From NCBI RefSeq assembly GCF_003011965.1, contig NZ_PXWG01000034.1, positions 1 through 58,236 on the forward strand: a stretch of DNA of 58,236 nt. Direction: 5' to 3'. Under the pieces are notes generated by a model. It saw nothing but the letters and a program-made list of their open reading frames with translations, had not been told where the DNA came from and searched no databases. The stretch is from Streptosporangium nondiastaticum (lineage in GTDB: Bacteria; Actinomycetota; Actinomycetes; Streptomycetales; Streptomycetaceae). Shown here in pieces: positions 18,753 through 27,391 of the stretch (position 1 is its first letter; every line of letters begins with the position of its first letter). The position numbers and the translations under genes were made by a program.

Positions 18753-20198
18753 TCAGAGCGCCAGGCCCGTCAGCACGAGCACCCGCTCGTACGTGTAGTC
18801 GTCCATCGCGTAGCGCACGCCCTCACGGCCCACGCCGGACTGCTTGGCGCCGCCGTAGGGCATCTGGTCGGCGCGGTACGAGGGGACGTCGCCGATGATG
18901 ACGCCGCCGGTCTCCAGCGCGCGGTGCGCCCGGAACGCCGTCTGCAGGTCGTGCGTGAAGACGCCGGCCTGCAGGCCGTACGGGGAGTCGTTGACCGCGG
19001 CGAAGGCGGCCTCCTCGCCCTCTGCCTTGGTGATCGTCAGGACCGGGCCGAAGACCTCCTCGCAGGCGATGGTCACGTCCGCAGGGACGTCCGCGAGCAC
19101 GGTCGGGGCGTAGGTGGCACCGTCGCGCTTGCCGCCCGCGAGGAGAGTGGCGCCGTTCTCCACAGCCTCGTTCACCCAGGACTCGACCCTCTTGGCGGCG
19201 TCCTCGCTGACCAGCGGGCCGACGTCCGTCGCGGCGTCCGACGGGTCACCGGTGACCTGGGCCTCGACGGCGGCGACGACCTTGGGCACGAGGCGCTCGT
19301 ACAGCGAGGCGTCCGCGATGACCCGCTGCACCGAGATGCAGGACTGGCCGCCCTGGTAGTTGGAGAACGTCGCGATGCGCTGCGCGGCCCAGTCGAGGTC
19401 CTCCTCGGAGGACCAGTCGGCGAGGACGACCGCCGCACCGTTGCCGCCGAGTTCGAGGGTGACGTGCTTGCGCGGGGCCGAGTCGAGGATCGACCAGCCC
19501 ACCGGGCCGGAGCCGGTGAAGGAGATGACCGGCAGCCGCTCGTCCTGGACGAGGGCGGGCATGCGGTCGTTCGGGACCGGCAGCACGCTCCAGGAGCCCG
19601 CCGGCAGGTCCGTCTCGGCCAGGATCTCGCCCAGCACGAGGGAGGAGATCGGGGTCGCCGGGGCGGGCTTGAGGATGATCGGCGCGCCGACTGCGATCGC
19701 CGGGGCGACCTTGTGGGCGCTCAGGTTCAGCGGGAAGTTGAACGGCGCGATGCCCAGCACGGTGCCGCGCGGGAAGCGGCGTGTGAGCGCCAGGCGGCCG
19801 GTGCCGCCGGCGTCGGTGTCCAGACGCTGCGCGTCGCCGGCGTTGAAGCGGCGGGCCTCCTCGGCGGCCCAGCGGAAGACCGAGACGGCGCGGCCGACCT
19901 CGCCGCGGGCCCACTTGATGGGCTTGCCGTTCTCGGCGGAGATGAGCTGGGCTATCTCCTCGGCGCGCTCGGTGAGCCGCTTCGCGACGTGGTCGAGGGC
20001 GGCGGTCCGCACGTGGGCGGGCGTCGCCGCGAACTCCTCTCGAACGGCGTGCGCGGCGGCAACGGCCTCCTCGACCTGTGCCTCGGTGGGCACGCTCACG
20101 GTGCCGACGAGACGGCCGTCCCAGGAGTTCGTGACGTCGAAGGTCTCCTCGCCGGTGGCCTCGCGGCCGGCCAGCCAGAACGCGTGGGGAGCAGTCAC
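18753..20198 (-). CDS. NAD(P)-dependent aldehyde dehydrogenase
   Basis: 481 residues from the GTG at 20198, preceded by a GGAAGGG stretch. It has the aldehyde dehydrogenase landmarks IAPFNFPLNL, KPAPATPISSL, the catalytic Glu in VTLELGGNGAAVV, the nucleophilic Cys in YQGGQSCISVQRV and EEVFGPVLTI. The GG-Q-S-C-I-S-V-Q-R pattern groups it with lactaldehyde, phosphonoacetaldehyde and related dehydrogenases, not with the gamma-aminobutyraldehyde enzymes further right in the window. It lies 400 bp downstream of the PucR-type gene on the same strand, so that regulator may control it. Confidence 0.9.
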   Translation of the reverse strand: MTAPHAFWLAGREATGEETFDVTNSWDGRLVGTVSVPTEAQVEEAVAAAHAVREEFAATPAHVRTAALDHVAKRLTERAEEIAQLISAENGKPIKWARGEVGRAVSVFRWAAEEARRFNAGDAQRLDTDAGGTGRLALTRRFPRGTVLGIAPFNFPLNLSAHKVAPAIAVGAPIILKPAPATPISSLVLGEILAETDLPAGSWSVLPVPNDRMPALVQDERLPVISFTGSGPVGWSILDSAPRKHVTLELGGNGAAVVLADWSSEEDLDWAAQRIATFSNYQGGQSCISVQRVIADASLYERLVPKVVAAVEAQVTGDPSDAATDVGPLVSEDAAKRVESWVNEAVENGATLLAGGKRDGATYAPTVLADVPADVTIACEEVFGPVLTITKAEGEEAAFAAVNDSPYGLQAGVFTHDLQTAFRAHRALETGGVIIGDVPSYRADQMPYGGAKQSGVGREGVRYAMDDYTYERVLVLTGLAL

Positions 20199-20577
20199 AA
20201 TCCCGGCCCTTCCCAAGTGGTGTGGATATTGCTCCCCCACCGTAGGTGCGGGGCGGCCGGGCGCCGATTGTCCGTGGTGGAGCAGTACCGCGGGAGGGGG
20301 CACCGCAATGGCGGGGTGGCGGGCGCATCAGGGTCACCCTCGCGCCTGCCCCGGGGCCGCCTTGCCGGCCCGCCGGCTTCCAGCTGCCGGCATTCCGTCC
20401 AGGAGGCGGGGCCTGGGGGCCTGAGGCCCGGGGGTCTGAAGGTGGCCCGCCCGCTGCCTGAGGCCACCGCTGCACTCCAGGTCCGGCCGTCGCCTGAGGC
20501 GGTTCCCATCCCCCGCATGAGGCCGCCCGCCGGTCTCCGGGCCCGGCCGTCGCCGACTCCCGGCCTCAGGCCGCCCT
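20199..20577. repeat. Gap with CCTGAGGC-type variant repeats
   Basis: No ORF is supported here. Cores of the variant form CCTGAGGC start at 20420, 20457 and 20493, with an exact CATGAGGC at 20516 and the inverse GCCTCAGG at 20563. The half closest to 20198 should hold the aldehyde dehydrogenase promoter. Confidence 0.6.
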
Positions 20578-20623
20578 CACTCCTGACCTGAGGCCGTCGT
20601 CACTCCTGACCTGAGGCCGTCGT
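20578..20623. repeat. 23-bp tandem duplication over the pucR stop codon
   Basis: The 23-bp unit starting CACTCCTGACCTGAGGCCG occurs at 20578-20600 and again, identical, at 20601-20623. The regulator's stop codon (20600-20602) sits at the junction. Each unit contains one CCTGAGGC variant of the dispersed element. Confidence 0.85.
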
Positions 20624-22255
20624 CGCCTTCAAGGCCAGCCACAGCTCCATGCGGACGTCCGGGTCGTCGAGTGAGCGGCCCAGGATCTCTTCCACCCTGC
20701 GCATGCGGTAGCGGAGGGTGTGACGGTGGACGCCGAGGTCCGCCGCGGCCGCGTCCCACTGACCATGGCGGGAGAGCCAGGCCCGCAGGGAGGCCACGAG
20801 GTCGCCGCGGCCCGTGGCGTCGTGTTCGTACAGGGCCCGCAGCATGCCGTCCGCAAAGGCCCGTACGGCGTCGTCCGCAAGGAGCGGCAGGACGGAGCCG
20901 GCGGCGACCTCCTCGTGCTCGACGAGGACCCTGCCGCGGCGGCGCGCGACGGACAGGGCCTGCTCCGCCTGGCGGAAGGCCGCCGCCGAGGCGATGGGCC
21001 CCGCGGGAGCGGAGAGGCCGATGACGAGGTCGCAGGCGGGTGCCGCGGTGCTGCGGTCCCGCGGGCGGGTCTTCGTCCCGCGCCGGGTCTCTATGGCGCG
21101 CGCGTGCTCCCCGCATGCATCCGCCACCGCTCCGCCGTCGGGGGCGAGGACGACGAGCCGCCCGCCGTCCGGGACGACCAGCAGCGGCTCCGCCACCCGG
21201 CCCGCCGCCGTCTCCAGCGTGTCCGCGAGGACCGCGAGCGGGTCCACAGAGGCTTCGGTCTCCTCCTCGGGTGCCGCGGCGTCAACGTCGGCCGCCGTCT
21301 CCACCGCCTCGGCGACGATCACTCGGAACGGCGCGTCCAGAAGGCTGCCGTACAGATCGCCGGCCACGGCCCGTGCGTGATCGGGTTCGCCGGCCAGCAG
21401 CATGCGCAGCAGCGCCGCTCCCAGCCGCTGCTCCGCCTCCTGCAGAGCCCGGGAGCGCTCGGTGGTGAGGGTGAGCAGGGCGATGGCGGAATGCACGGCG
21501 TAGCGTTCGGCGGTGCCCAGGGGCGCGCCCGTCCCGACGGCGAGGACTCCGCGTGCGCGCCGCCCGGAGCCGAGGGACTGCAGTTCGACCCGGTCGGCTC
21601 CCTCCTCGGCGGGGTCCGTGCCCAGGACGGCGGTCGCGGGCGCGGGGCGCTCCCGCAGCCGTTCCACGTCCGCTCCGAGGCGCGCGGCACGGCGCACGGC
21701 CCAATCGGGCGCCGCTGCGACGAGCCCGCCCGAGGCGTCGTACAGCGCTGCCCAGCCGTCGAGGTGCGCGGCCAGCCTGGCGACGAGGGCGGCCGGGCCG
21801 TCCGGCCCGAGGGCGGCCCGGGTGAGCTCGCGCTGGGCCTCGAAACCGGCGGTCACCGCCCGGTACTGGTCGGCCGCGATGGCCGCGGACACGGCCTTGG
21901 TGATGGCGATGAAGGGAGTGCGCCGAGGCACCTCCAGCAGCGGCAGGCCCTCCGCAGCGGCGGCGTCGACCAGGGCACGGGGCACCGTCTCGTAGTTGAC
22001 GCCGACCGCGAAGCCCAGACCCACGACGCCGGCCCGCACGAGGCGGCGGACGTACCGCTGCATGGCCTCCGGATCCTCCGCGTCGATCTTCAACGCGGTG
22101 ATCAGGAGCAGCTCGCCGCCGTCCATCCACGGAACCGGGTCGGCCAGCTCGCTGACGTGCGCCCAGCGGACCGGCCTGTCCAGCCGGCCCTCCCCCGCGA
22201 GCACGGTGAGTTTCAGCGCGGAGTGGTGGACGAGTGAAGCGAGCGTGGGGGGCAT
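20600..22255 (-). CDS. PucR-family transcriptional regulator
   Basis: A 551-residue PucR-type activator. The N-terminal PucR domain (about 1-125: PVRWAHVSELADPVPWMDGG, LLLITALK) is followed by a GGDEF-like CdaR middle region. A C-terminal helix-turn-helix of the PucR type (SLRAWLSRHGQWDAAAADLG, HRHTLRYRMRRVEEILGRSL) completes it. The family often activates purine, amino-acid or GABA catabolism. Its likely target is the aldehyde dehydrogenase gene just downstream. The last codons lie in a 23-bp tandem duplication that spans the stop. Confidence 0.9.
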   Translation of the reverse strand: MPPTLASLVHHSALKLTVLAGEGRLDRPVRWAHVSELADPVPWMDGGELLLITALKIDAEDPEAMQRYVRRLVRAGVVGLGFAVGVNYETVPRALVDAAAAEGLPLLEVPRRTPFIAITKAVSAAIAADQYRAVTAGFEAQRELTRAALGPDGPAALVARLAAHLDGWAALYDASGGLVAAAPDWAVRRAARLGADVERLRERPAPATAVLGTDPAEEGADRVELQSLGSGRRARGVLAVGTGAPLGTAERYAVHSAIALLTLTTERSRALQEAEQRLGAALLRMLLAGEPDHARAVAGDLYGSLLDAPFRVIVAEAVETAADVDAAAPEEETEASVDPLAVLADTLETAAGRVAEPLLVVPDGGRLVVLAPDGGAVADACGEHARAIETRRGTKTRPRDRSTAAPACDLVIGLSAPAGPIASAAAFRQAEQALSVARRRGRVLVEHEEVAAGSVLPLLADDAVRAFADGMLRALYEHDATGRGDLVASLRAWLSRHGQWDAAAADLGVHRHTLRYRMRRVEEILGRSLDDPDVRMELWLALKATTASGQE

Positions 22256-22354
22256 GGCACCTTCGGAGGGGGTGTCGCGACAACAGTGCCGCCGCGTATG
22301 AACTACTGGGACCGATTCTGCCTCAGTGGAGCAATCGCGGGGAACAGGACCGCT

Positions 22355-24610
22355 TCACCGCTGCAGATCGATCAGTACCGGAGGCGCGCTGCTTCCCCGT
22401 ACGGAGGTCACGGACAGCACGGCGTGTCCCGCGGGCACACCGTGCGCCAGTTCGGAGGCCGACCAGCGCTCCCGCTCCACCTTGCGGACCGTCACGGACT
22501 GGGCCGTGACCGCCCGCCCCGTGACCAGCCTGCGCACCACATGGGTGACACGGGTCAGCGGCTCGTGGGCGATGACCTGACGGTCGGTGACGTCACGGGT
22601 CTCCACCCACTCCTTGCCCCACACCTCCGCGAAGCGCGCCCCGTCCCACGTCGTCACCCCGGAGAAGGCCATGCGGCAGCCGACAGCGCCCAGCAGCGCA
22701 CTGCGCAGGGACTCGGGTACGTCGTCGAGCGTGCGGAGGGTGAGCAGTACCCCGGCGTTCGCGGAACGGAGCCGCCCCAGGCCCCGTACCGCCTCGGGAG
22801 TGGCGGCGTGGGTGGCGTCGTCGAGTACGAGGCAGGCGAAGAGGGAGCGGTCCCCCCGGGCGACCGCGCACTCCGTGAACTGCGCGAGGACGAGCCGGGC
22901 CAGCATCCGCGACGCCTCGGCGTGCCCTCGTTCGGGCAGGTCGATCCGGACGCGCAGGGGGTGTTCCAGGGCGCGCAGGGAGAAGGTGCGGGAGGCGTCG
23001 GTGGTGTCGAAGAAGCGGGCGAAGGCGGGGCGGTCGAGGAGCGCGAGGCGGTCGGCGAGCATGGGGCCGGCGTCGCCGGGACGGTGCGCCTGGCGTTCCC
23101 GCGCGTCGATCTCCCGGACGAGGGCCTCGTGCCCCGCCTCCACGAGGGAGGCTCGCAGGGCACCCACCGCGGCCGGTGAGCCGTCCAGGAGCTCCCTCAG
23201 TTCGGGGACGGACGGGAATCGGCCGTGGGCGGCGCGGTAGGGGCCGAGGATCTGGGCCAGCACTGTTGCGGCCCGGCGCCCGCCCTCGCCCGGCAGCGTG
23301 GCGGTGAGGTCACCCACGAGCCCTTCGGCGAGGACGGCGGCGGCCTCGTCGGGGTCGTCGGTGCCGCCGTACAGGTCGAGGTCGTACGCGGAGTCCTGCC
23401 GGCCGATCCGCACCACGACGTCGAACGCCTCGTCGGGCGCCAGCCCCGCTCCCGCCGCGCCGACCGCGACGACGGCCGTCCGTCCGGCGAGGGCTTGCAG
23501 GCACTGCGACTCCAGCACGGGGCGGACCAGACGGTCGGTCTTGCCACTGCCGGGCGGGCCGACGGCGAGCAGGGACGTGCCGAGCAGGCTGGGGTCGAGG
23601 GCGTATCCGGCGCCGCGGTGCACGTAGGGATTGCGTTCGTCGTCCACGGCGGCGCCGATGCGCACCTGCCGGGTGACGAGGTCGTGGCGGGCGGCGCGGA
23701 CGGGCAGGTCGCGCGCACCGGAGGGGTGGGCGCAGGCGGCCGCTCCGTGCCGCAGAACGGTTTCGGTGAAGGAGGCGAGCCGTCCGGGCTGCACGCGTAC
23801 GGACTGCCAGGCGCGTTCGATGCGGGAGTGGTCGACGTCGTTCATCAGCCCGGCGCGGGCCTCCGCGGCGAGCCGGTCGGCGGCCTCGTGCGCGCCCGCG
23901 GCGCGGAGCTGAGGCCAGTCGGCGGGGTCCTGGCGGGGGCCGCCTCCCACGGCGGCGGGGATGACGCCGCCGTCGTCCCACAGCCGCGCGAGCAGCGGGG
24001 CGACGTACCGCCGCCAGACCTGGGGCCAGCGCCCCAGGCGGCCGAAGACGTAGATGAGCGCGCCGAGGCAGATGGCGTAGTAGATGTAGACAGTCCACAC
24101 CGCCGCCATGCCCCGGTGCCAGGAGTCGGGCGTCAGGACGGTGAGCGGCCAGAGCCAGTACGAGCCGAGGTAGCCGTTCCAGAGCAGCGAACCCAGCAGC
24201 CAGCCGCACAGGACGGCGATGACCGCCCCGCTGAGGAGCTGCCGCCCTGGGAGGCGGTCCGGCTCCTCGGGCGGCTTGGGGCGGTAGCCGTACGCCCAGA
24301 TGCCGGGCCCGGCGGCGACGCGGGACGCGCGGAGCCAGGTGAGGAACGGGGACCGGTCGTGCGAGGCCGCCCCGGGCGCTCTCCCGGGCTGCTGCGGCAC
24401 GGTACGGGGCCGGGGCGGGGCCTCCACGGGCACGGGGGGAGGTGCCCCGTGCGGCATGGGGGGTGCGGCATGAGGCATGGGCGGCGGCACCGGCACGCCG
24501 GCGTGCCGGTGCGGCCGGGGCGGGGCTCCGGCTGCCTGGGCAGGCGCCTCCGCCGCCCCGGGCGGGCCGCCTCGTGCACCCGGTGCGTCGTACGTGCCCT
24601 CGTGCTCCAT
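22355..24610 (-). CDS. Membrane-anchored VirD4/FtsK-like ATPase, solitary
   Basis: 751 residues. Residues 1-95 are a Pro/Ala/His-rich cytoplasmic tail, part of it (about 43-58) encoded by the dispersed repeat. Hydrophobic segments lie at about 125-145, 150-162 and 168-190. The ATPase domain has Walker A GPPGSGKTD at 351-359 and a Walker B-like LFACLVLDDATH. Layout and motifs recall type IV coupling proteins (TraD/VirD4) and streptomycete conserved ATP/GTP-binding proteins, but there is no relaxase, pilus or ESX gene nearby. Function is unknown. The ATG at 24610 diverges from gabT across a 282-bp gap. Confidence 0.8.
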   Translation of the reverse strand: MEHEGTYDAPGARGGPPGAAEAPAQAAGAPPRPHRHAGVPVPPPMPHAAPPMPHGAPPPVPVEAPPRPRTVPQQPGRAPGAASHDRSPFLTWLRASRVAAGPGIWAYGYRPKPPEEPDRLPGRQLLSGAVIAVLCGWLLGSLLWNGYLGSYWLWPLTVLTPDSWHRGMAAVWTVYIYYAICLGALIYVFGRLGRWPQVWRRYVAPLLARLWDDGGVIPAAVGGGPRQDPADWPQLRAAGAHEAADRLAAEARAGLMNDVDHSRIERAWQSVRVQPGRLASFTETVLRHGAAACAHPSGARDLPVRAARHDLVTRQVRIGAAVDDERNPYVHRGAGYALDPSLLGTSLLAVGPPGSGKTDRLVRPVLESQCLQALAGRTAVVAVGAAGAGLAPDEAFDVVVRIGRQDSAYDLDLYGGTDDPDEAAAVLAEGLVGDLTATLPGEGGRRAATVLAQILGPYRAAHGRFPSVPELRELLDGSPAAVGALRASLVEAGHEALVREIDARERQAHRPGDAGPMLADRLALLDRPAFARFFDTTDASRTFSLRALEHPLRVRIDLPERGHAEASRMLARLVLAQFTECAVARGDRSLFACLVLDDATHAATPEAVRGLGRLRSANAGVLLTLRTLDDVPESLRSALLGAVGCRMAFSGVTTWDGARFAEVWGKEWVETRDVTDRQVIAHEPLTRVTHVVRRLVTGRAVTAQSVTVRKVERERWSASELAHGVPAGHAVLSVTSVRGSSAPPVLIDLQR
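24455..24483 (-). repeat. CATGAGGC elements in the ATPase N-terminal tail
   Basis: CATGGGGG at 24455, an exact CATGAGGC at 24469 and CATGGGCG at 24476 lie in the coding sequence for the Pro/His-rich tail. On the coding strand they give Met-Pro-His and Pro-His-Ala-Ala. The spacing here is not a multiple of three, so two reading frames of the element are used. Confidence 0.65.
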
Positions 24611-24767
24611 CGCTGCCCCTCGCCCCCCGCCGGCCGGCTTCCTGCTTGTCGTGTGAGTGCGCGCCGCAGCTCAATCTAGTGGCCCGCCGTGGCGAGTTCA
24701 GCGCCCCGGGCCATGTCATCCTCGTGATCACCGGGACACGCGCGGTCGGGCCTGACGCATCCCGCCA

Positions 24768-24782
24768 TGTCCGGTACGGACA
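24768..24782. promoter_or_regulatory. Perfect dyad upstream of gabT
   Basis: TGTCCGGTACGGACA is a perfect 6-bp dyad with a GTA centre. It lies 111 bp before the gabT start, in the divergent gap with the ATPase gene. It is a candidate regulator site for either gene. Confidence 0.4.
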
Positions 24783-24892
24783 ACGCGACGCGCCCACTTC
24801 TCCCGAACGGAGCATGCCCGACCCCCGCCACCGCACCTAGCCTGCGACTAAAAGCCCGTCTGAAGCCCGTTCTCTCCCCCCTGGAGCCCCTC

Positions 24893-26242
24893 ATGACCGA
24901 ACTGACCGGAGGCCCGGCCCTCCCCCAGGAGCGCCGCATCGTCACCGCGATCCCCGGCCCGAAGTCGCAGGAGCTGCTGGCCCGGAAGAACGCCGCTGTC
25001 GCGGGCGGCGTCGGCGTGACGCTGCCGGTGTTCACCAAGCGCGCCGGCGGCGGCGTGCTCGAGGACGTGGACGGCAACTCCCTGATCGACTTCGGCTCCG
25101 GCATCGCCGTGACCTCGGTCGGCAGCTCCGCCGAGGCCGTGGTGCGCCGTGCGTCCGCGCAGCTCGCCGACTTCACCCACACCTGTTTCATGGTGACGCC
25201 CTACGAGGGCTACGTGGAGGTCTGCGAGCAGCTCGCCGAGCTGACGCCGGGTGACCACGCCAAGAAGTCCGCGCTGTTCAACTCGGGCGCCGAGGCCGTC
25301 GAGAACGCGGTGAAGATCGCCCGCGCGTACACCAAGCGCCAGGCCGTCGTCGTCTTCGACCACGGCTACCACGGCCGTACGAACCTGACGATGGCGCTCA
25401 CCGCCAAGAACATGCCGTACAAGCACGGCTTCGGCCCGTTCGCCCCCGAGGTCTACCGTGTGCCGGTGGCGTACGGCTACCGCTGGCCCACCGGCCCGGA
25501 GAACTGCGCCGAGGAGGCCGCGGCCCAGGCCATCGACGCCATGACCAAGCAGGTCGGCGCCGACAACATCGCCGCGATCATCATCGAGCCGGTGCTGGGC
25601 GAGGGCGGCTTCATCGAGCCCGCCAAGGGCTTCCTGCCGCGCATCGCGCAGTTCGCGAAGGACAACGGCATCGTCTTCGTCGCGGACGAGATCCAGTCCG
25701 GTTTCTGCCGCACGGGGCAGTGGTTCGCGTGCGAGGACGAGGGCATCGTCCCCGACCTGATCACCACGGCCAAGGGCATCGCGGGCGGTCTGCCGCTCGC
25801 CGCCGTGACCGGCCGCGCGGAGATCATGGACGCGGCGCACGCGGGCGGCCTGGGCGGCACCTACGGCGGCAACCCGGTGGCCTGCGCGGCGGCGCTCGGC
25901 TCGATCGAGACCATGCGCGAGCTGGACCTCAACGCGAAGGCCAAGCGCATCGAGGAGGTCATGAAGGGCCGCCTCTCCGCCATGCAGGAGAAGTTCGACA
26001 TCATCGGCGACATCCGCGGCCGCGGCGCGATGATCGCGATCGAGCTGGTGAAGTCGGGCACCAAGGACGTCAACCCGGAGGCCGCCGGCGCCCTCGCCAA
26101 GGCCTGCCACGCGGAGGGCCTGATCGTCCTCACGTGCGGCACCTACGGCAACGTGCTGCGCTTCCTGCCGCCTCTGGTCATCGGCGAGGACCTGCTCAAC
26201 GAGGGCCTGGACATCATCGAGGCCGCCTTCGCCCGCCTGTAG
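24893..26242 (+). CDS. gabT: 4-aminobutyrate aminotransferase
   Basis: A 449-residue class III PLP aminotransferase. The ATG at 24893 has GGAG seven bases upstream; an earlier in-frame start is unlikely. It has SALFNSGAEAVENAVKIARA for cofactor phosphate binding, FDHGYHGRTNLTMALT, the VFVADEIQSGFCRTG Asp that holds the pyridine nitrogen, and the Schiff-base Lys in TTAKGIAGGLPLAAV. It moves the amino group of GABA to 2-oxoglutarate, giving succinate semialdehyde. This fits with the polyamine-to-GABA genes between 28 and 44 kb. Confidence 0.94.
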   Translation: MTELTGGPALPQERRIVTAIPGPKSQELLARKNAAVAGGVGVTLPVFTKRAGGGVLEDVDGNSLIDFGSGIAVTSVGSSAEAVVRRASAQLADFTHTCFMVTPYEGYVEVCEQLAELTPGDHAKKSALFNSGAEAVENAVKIARAYTKRQAVVVFDHGYHGRTNLTMALTAKNMPYKHGFGPFAPEVYRVPVAYGYRWPTGPENCAEEAAAQAIDAMTKQVGADNIAAIIIEPVLGEGGFIEPAKGFLPRIAQFAKDNGIVFVADEIQSGFCRTGQWFACEDEGIVPDLITTAKGIAGGLPLAAVTGRAEIMDAAHAGGLGGTYGGNPVACAAALGSIETMRELDLNAKAKRIEEVMKGRLSAMQEKFDIIGDIRGRGAMIAIELVKSGTKDVNPEAAGALAKACHAEGLIVLTCGTYGNVLRFLPPLVIGEDLLNEGLDIIEAAFARL

Positions 26243-26570
26243 CCACGGCAGGGGGACGAGGGTGAAGAACCTGTGCGGAGCGGGTGGTGGACGGGTGATC
26301 CGGCTGTCCGGGCCGCCCGGCCTGCCGTACGGTTTCTGCAGATGAGAGAAACACCTCGTCCGCAGGGGACTGCGGACGGAGCCGAGCCGGTACGTCCCCA
26401 GTGCCGACCCGGCCGTGCCTTCGCGCACACCACTGGAGCCCTGCGCTCCGGACATCCTCACCGATCGGATGGCCGCCCGCCCCATACCCCCCGGGGCGCG
26501 CGGCACCCCGGTCCTCACGGCGGCCTCGGAACCTCCCCCCCTGTTCCGGGGCCGCCGGCATTGCGCCGCC

Positions 26571-26578
26571 GCCTCATG
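26571..26578 (-). repeat. CATGAGGC element at the PAP2 start codon
   Basis: An exact inverse core (GCCTCATG) contains the ATG that best fits as the start of the PAP2 gene. The true start may lie elsewhere, and the element may have supplied a start codon by chance. Confidence 0.7.
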
Positions 26579-27391
26579 CGCGGCATCTTCCCGACGCTGT
26601 GCGTACTGCTCTTCGCCCTGATCACCTGGCAGGTTGCGGCCCGGGGCCCTTTGCGGGCACTCGACGAGGACCTCGGCCGTACGGTCTCGGCTTCGTCCGC
26701 CCCGGGCGGTGCCGCGCAGTTCCTCGCCGATCTCGGCAACGCGTCGGTCGCGGTGCCCGTCCTGATCGCCGCCATGGCCGTTTCTGTGGTGCTGCGCCGC
26801 CGGCAAAAGCTGACCAGGCTGTGGCTGCCGCCTGTGTGGTCGGCCCTCACCATGGCGGCTGTTCCGGCCGTGATCGTGCCTGTGAAGGCATCGATAGGCC
26901 GCACGGGGCCACCAGCCATGGCGGCGTCCGGCATGCACGACGGCTTCTTCCCTTCAGGCCACACGGCCACTGCCGCCGTCGCGTACGGGGCTGCCCTCCT
27001 GCTGCTCATGCAGCCTCTCGCCGCCACGTCACGGGCGCGGCCTCATGCCTCCGCCTCCCCGCCGCCTCATGCGGCGTGTGCCCGTAGCGCGCCTCATGCC
27101 GACTCTTGTCTCGGCAGCACCCCGCCTCATGCGCACTCCTCCCGCCTGAAGTCCGGCAACCGCCACGCGCGCACGCGCGCGTGGGCAGCGGTTGCCTACG
27201 TCGTCCTGAACGTGGGCGTGGCAGCCGGCCTGGTGCGGTGCGGCTACCACTGGCCGCTCGACGTGGTGGGCGCCTGGTGCCTGTCCGGCGTACTGCTGTG
27301 GGGGCTGGCACAGGTCCTCACGCGTCCCGTTCCCGGGCGAGGGTCACGGCCGCCTCGTGCATCGACAGCTCCAGCAGCACAGGATCAGTGA
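26576..27391 (+). CDS. PAP2-family membrane phosphatase with repeat-encoded insert
   Basis: 271 residues from the ATG at 26576, which sits inside a CATGAGGC element and lacks a clear ribosome site. The frame is open to 26273 (another ATG at 26342), but that part is low complexity. Motif 1 is KASIGRTGPP (K104), with Gly where classical KX6RP has Arg. Motif 2 is FFPSGHTATA (126-130), and motif 3 RCGYHWPLDVVGAW supplies R221, H225 and D229. A His/Ala/Ser-rich segment (about 155-188) encoded by four CATGAGGC elements is inserted between motifs 2 and 3, in the predicted cytoplasmic loop. The enzyme probably acts on lipid phosphates or undecaprenyl diphosphate. Confidence 0.82.
   Translation: MRGIFPTLCVLLFALITWQVAARGPLRALDEDLGRTVSASSAPGGAAQFLADLGNASVAVPVLIAAMAVSVVLRRRQKLTRLWLPPVWSALTMAAVPAVIVPVKASIGRTGPPAMAASGMHDGFFPSGHTATAAVAYGAALLLLMQPLAATSRARPHASASPPPHAACARSAPHADSCLGSTPPHAHSSRLKSGNRHARTRAWAAVAYVVLNVGVAAGLVRCGYHWPLDVVGAWCLSGVLLWGLAQVLTRPVPGRGSRPPRASTAPAAQDQ
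27040..27131 (-). repeat. CATGAGGC array inside the PAP2 catalytic domain
   Basis: Exact inverse cores start at 27040, 27064, 27091 and 27124, with gaps of 24, 27 and 33, all multiples of three. Each is read as Pro-His-Ala in the PAP2 protein. Confidence 0.88.
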
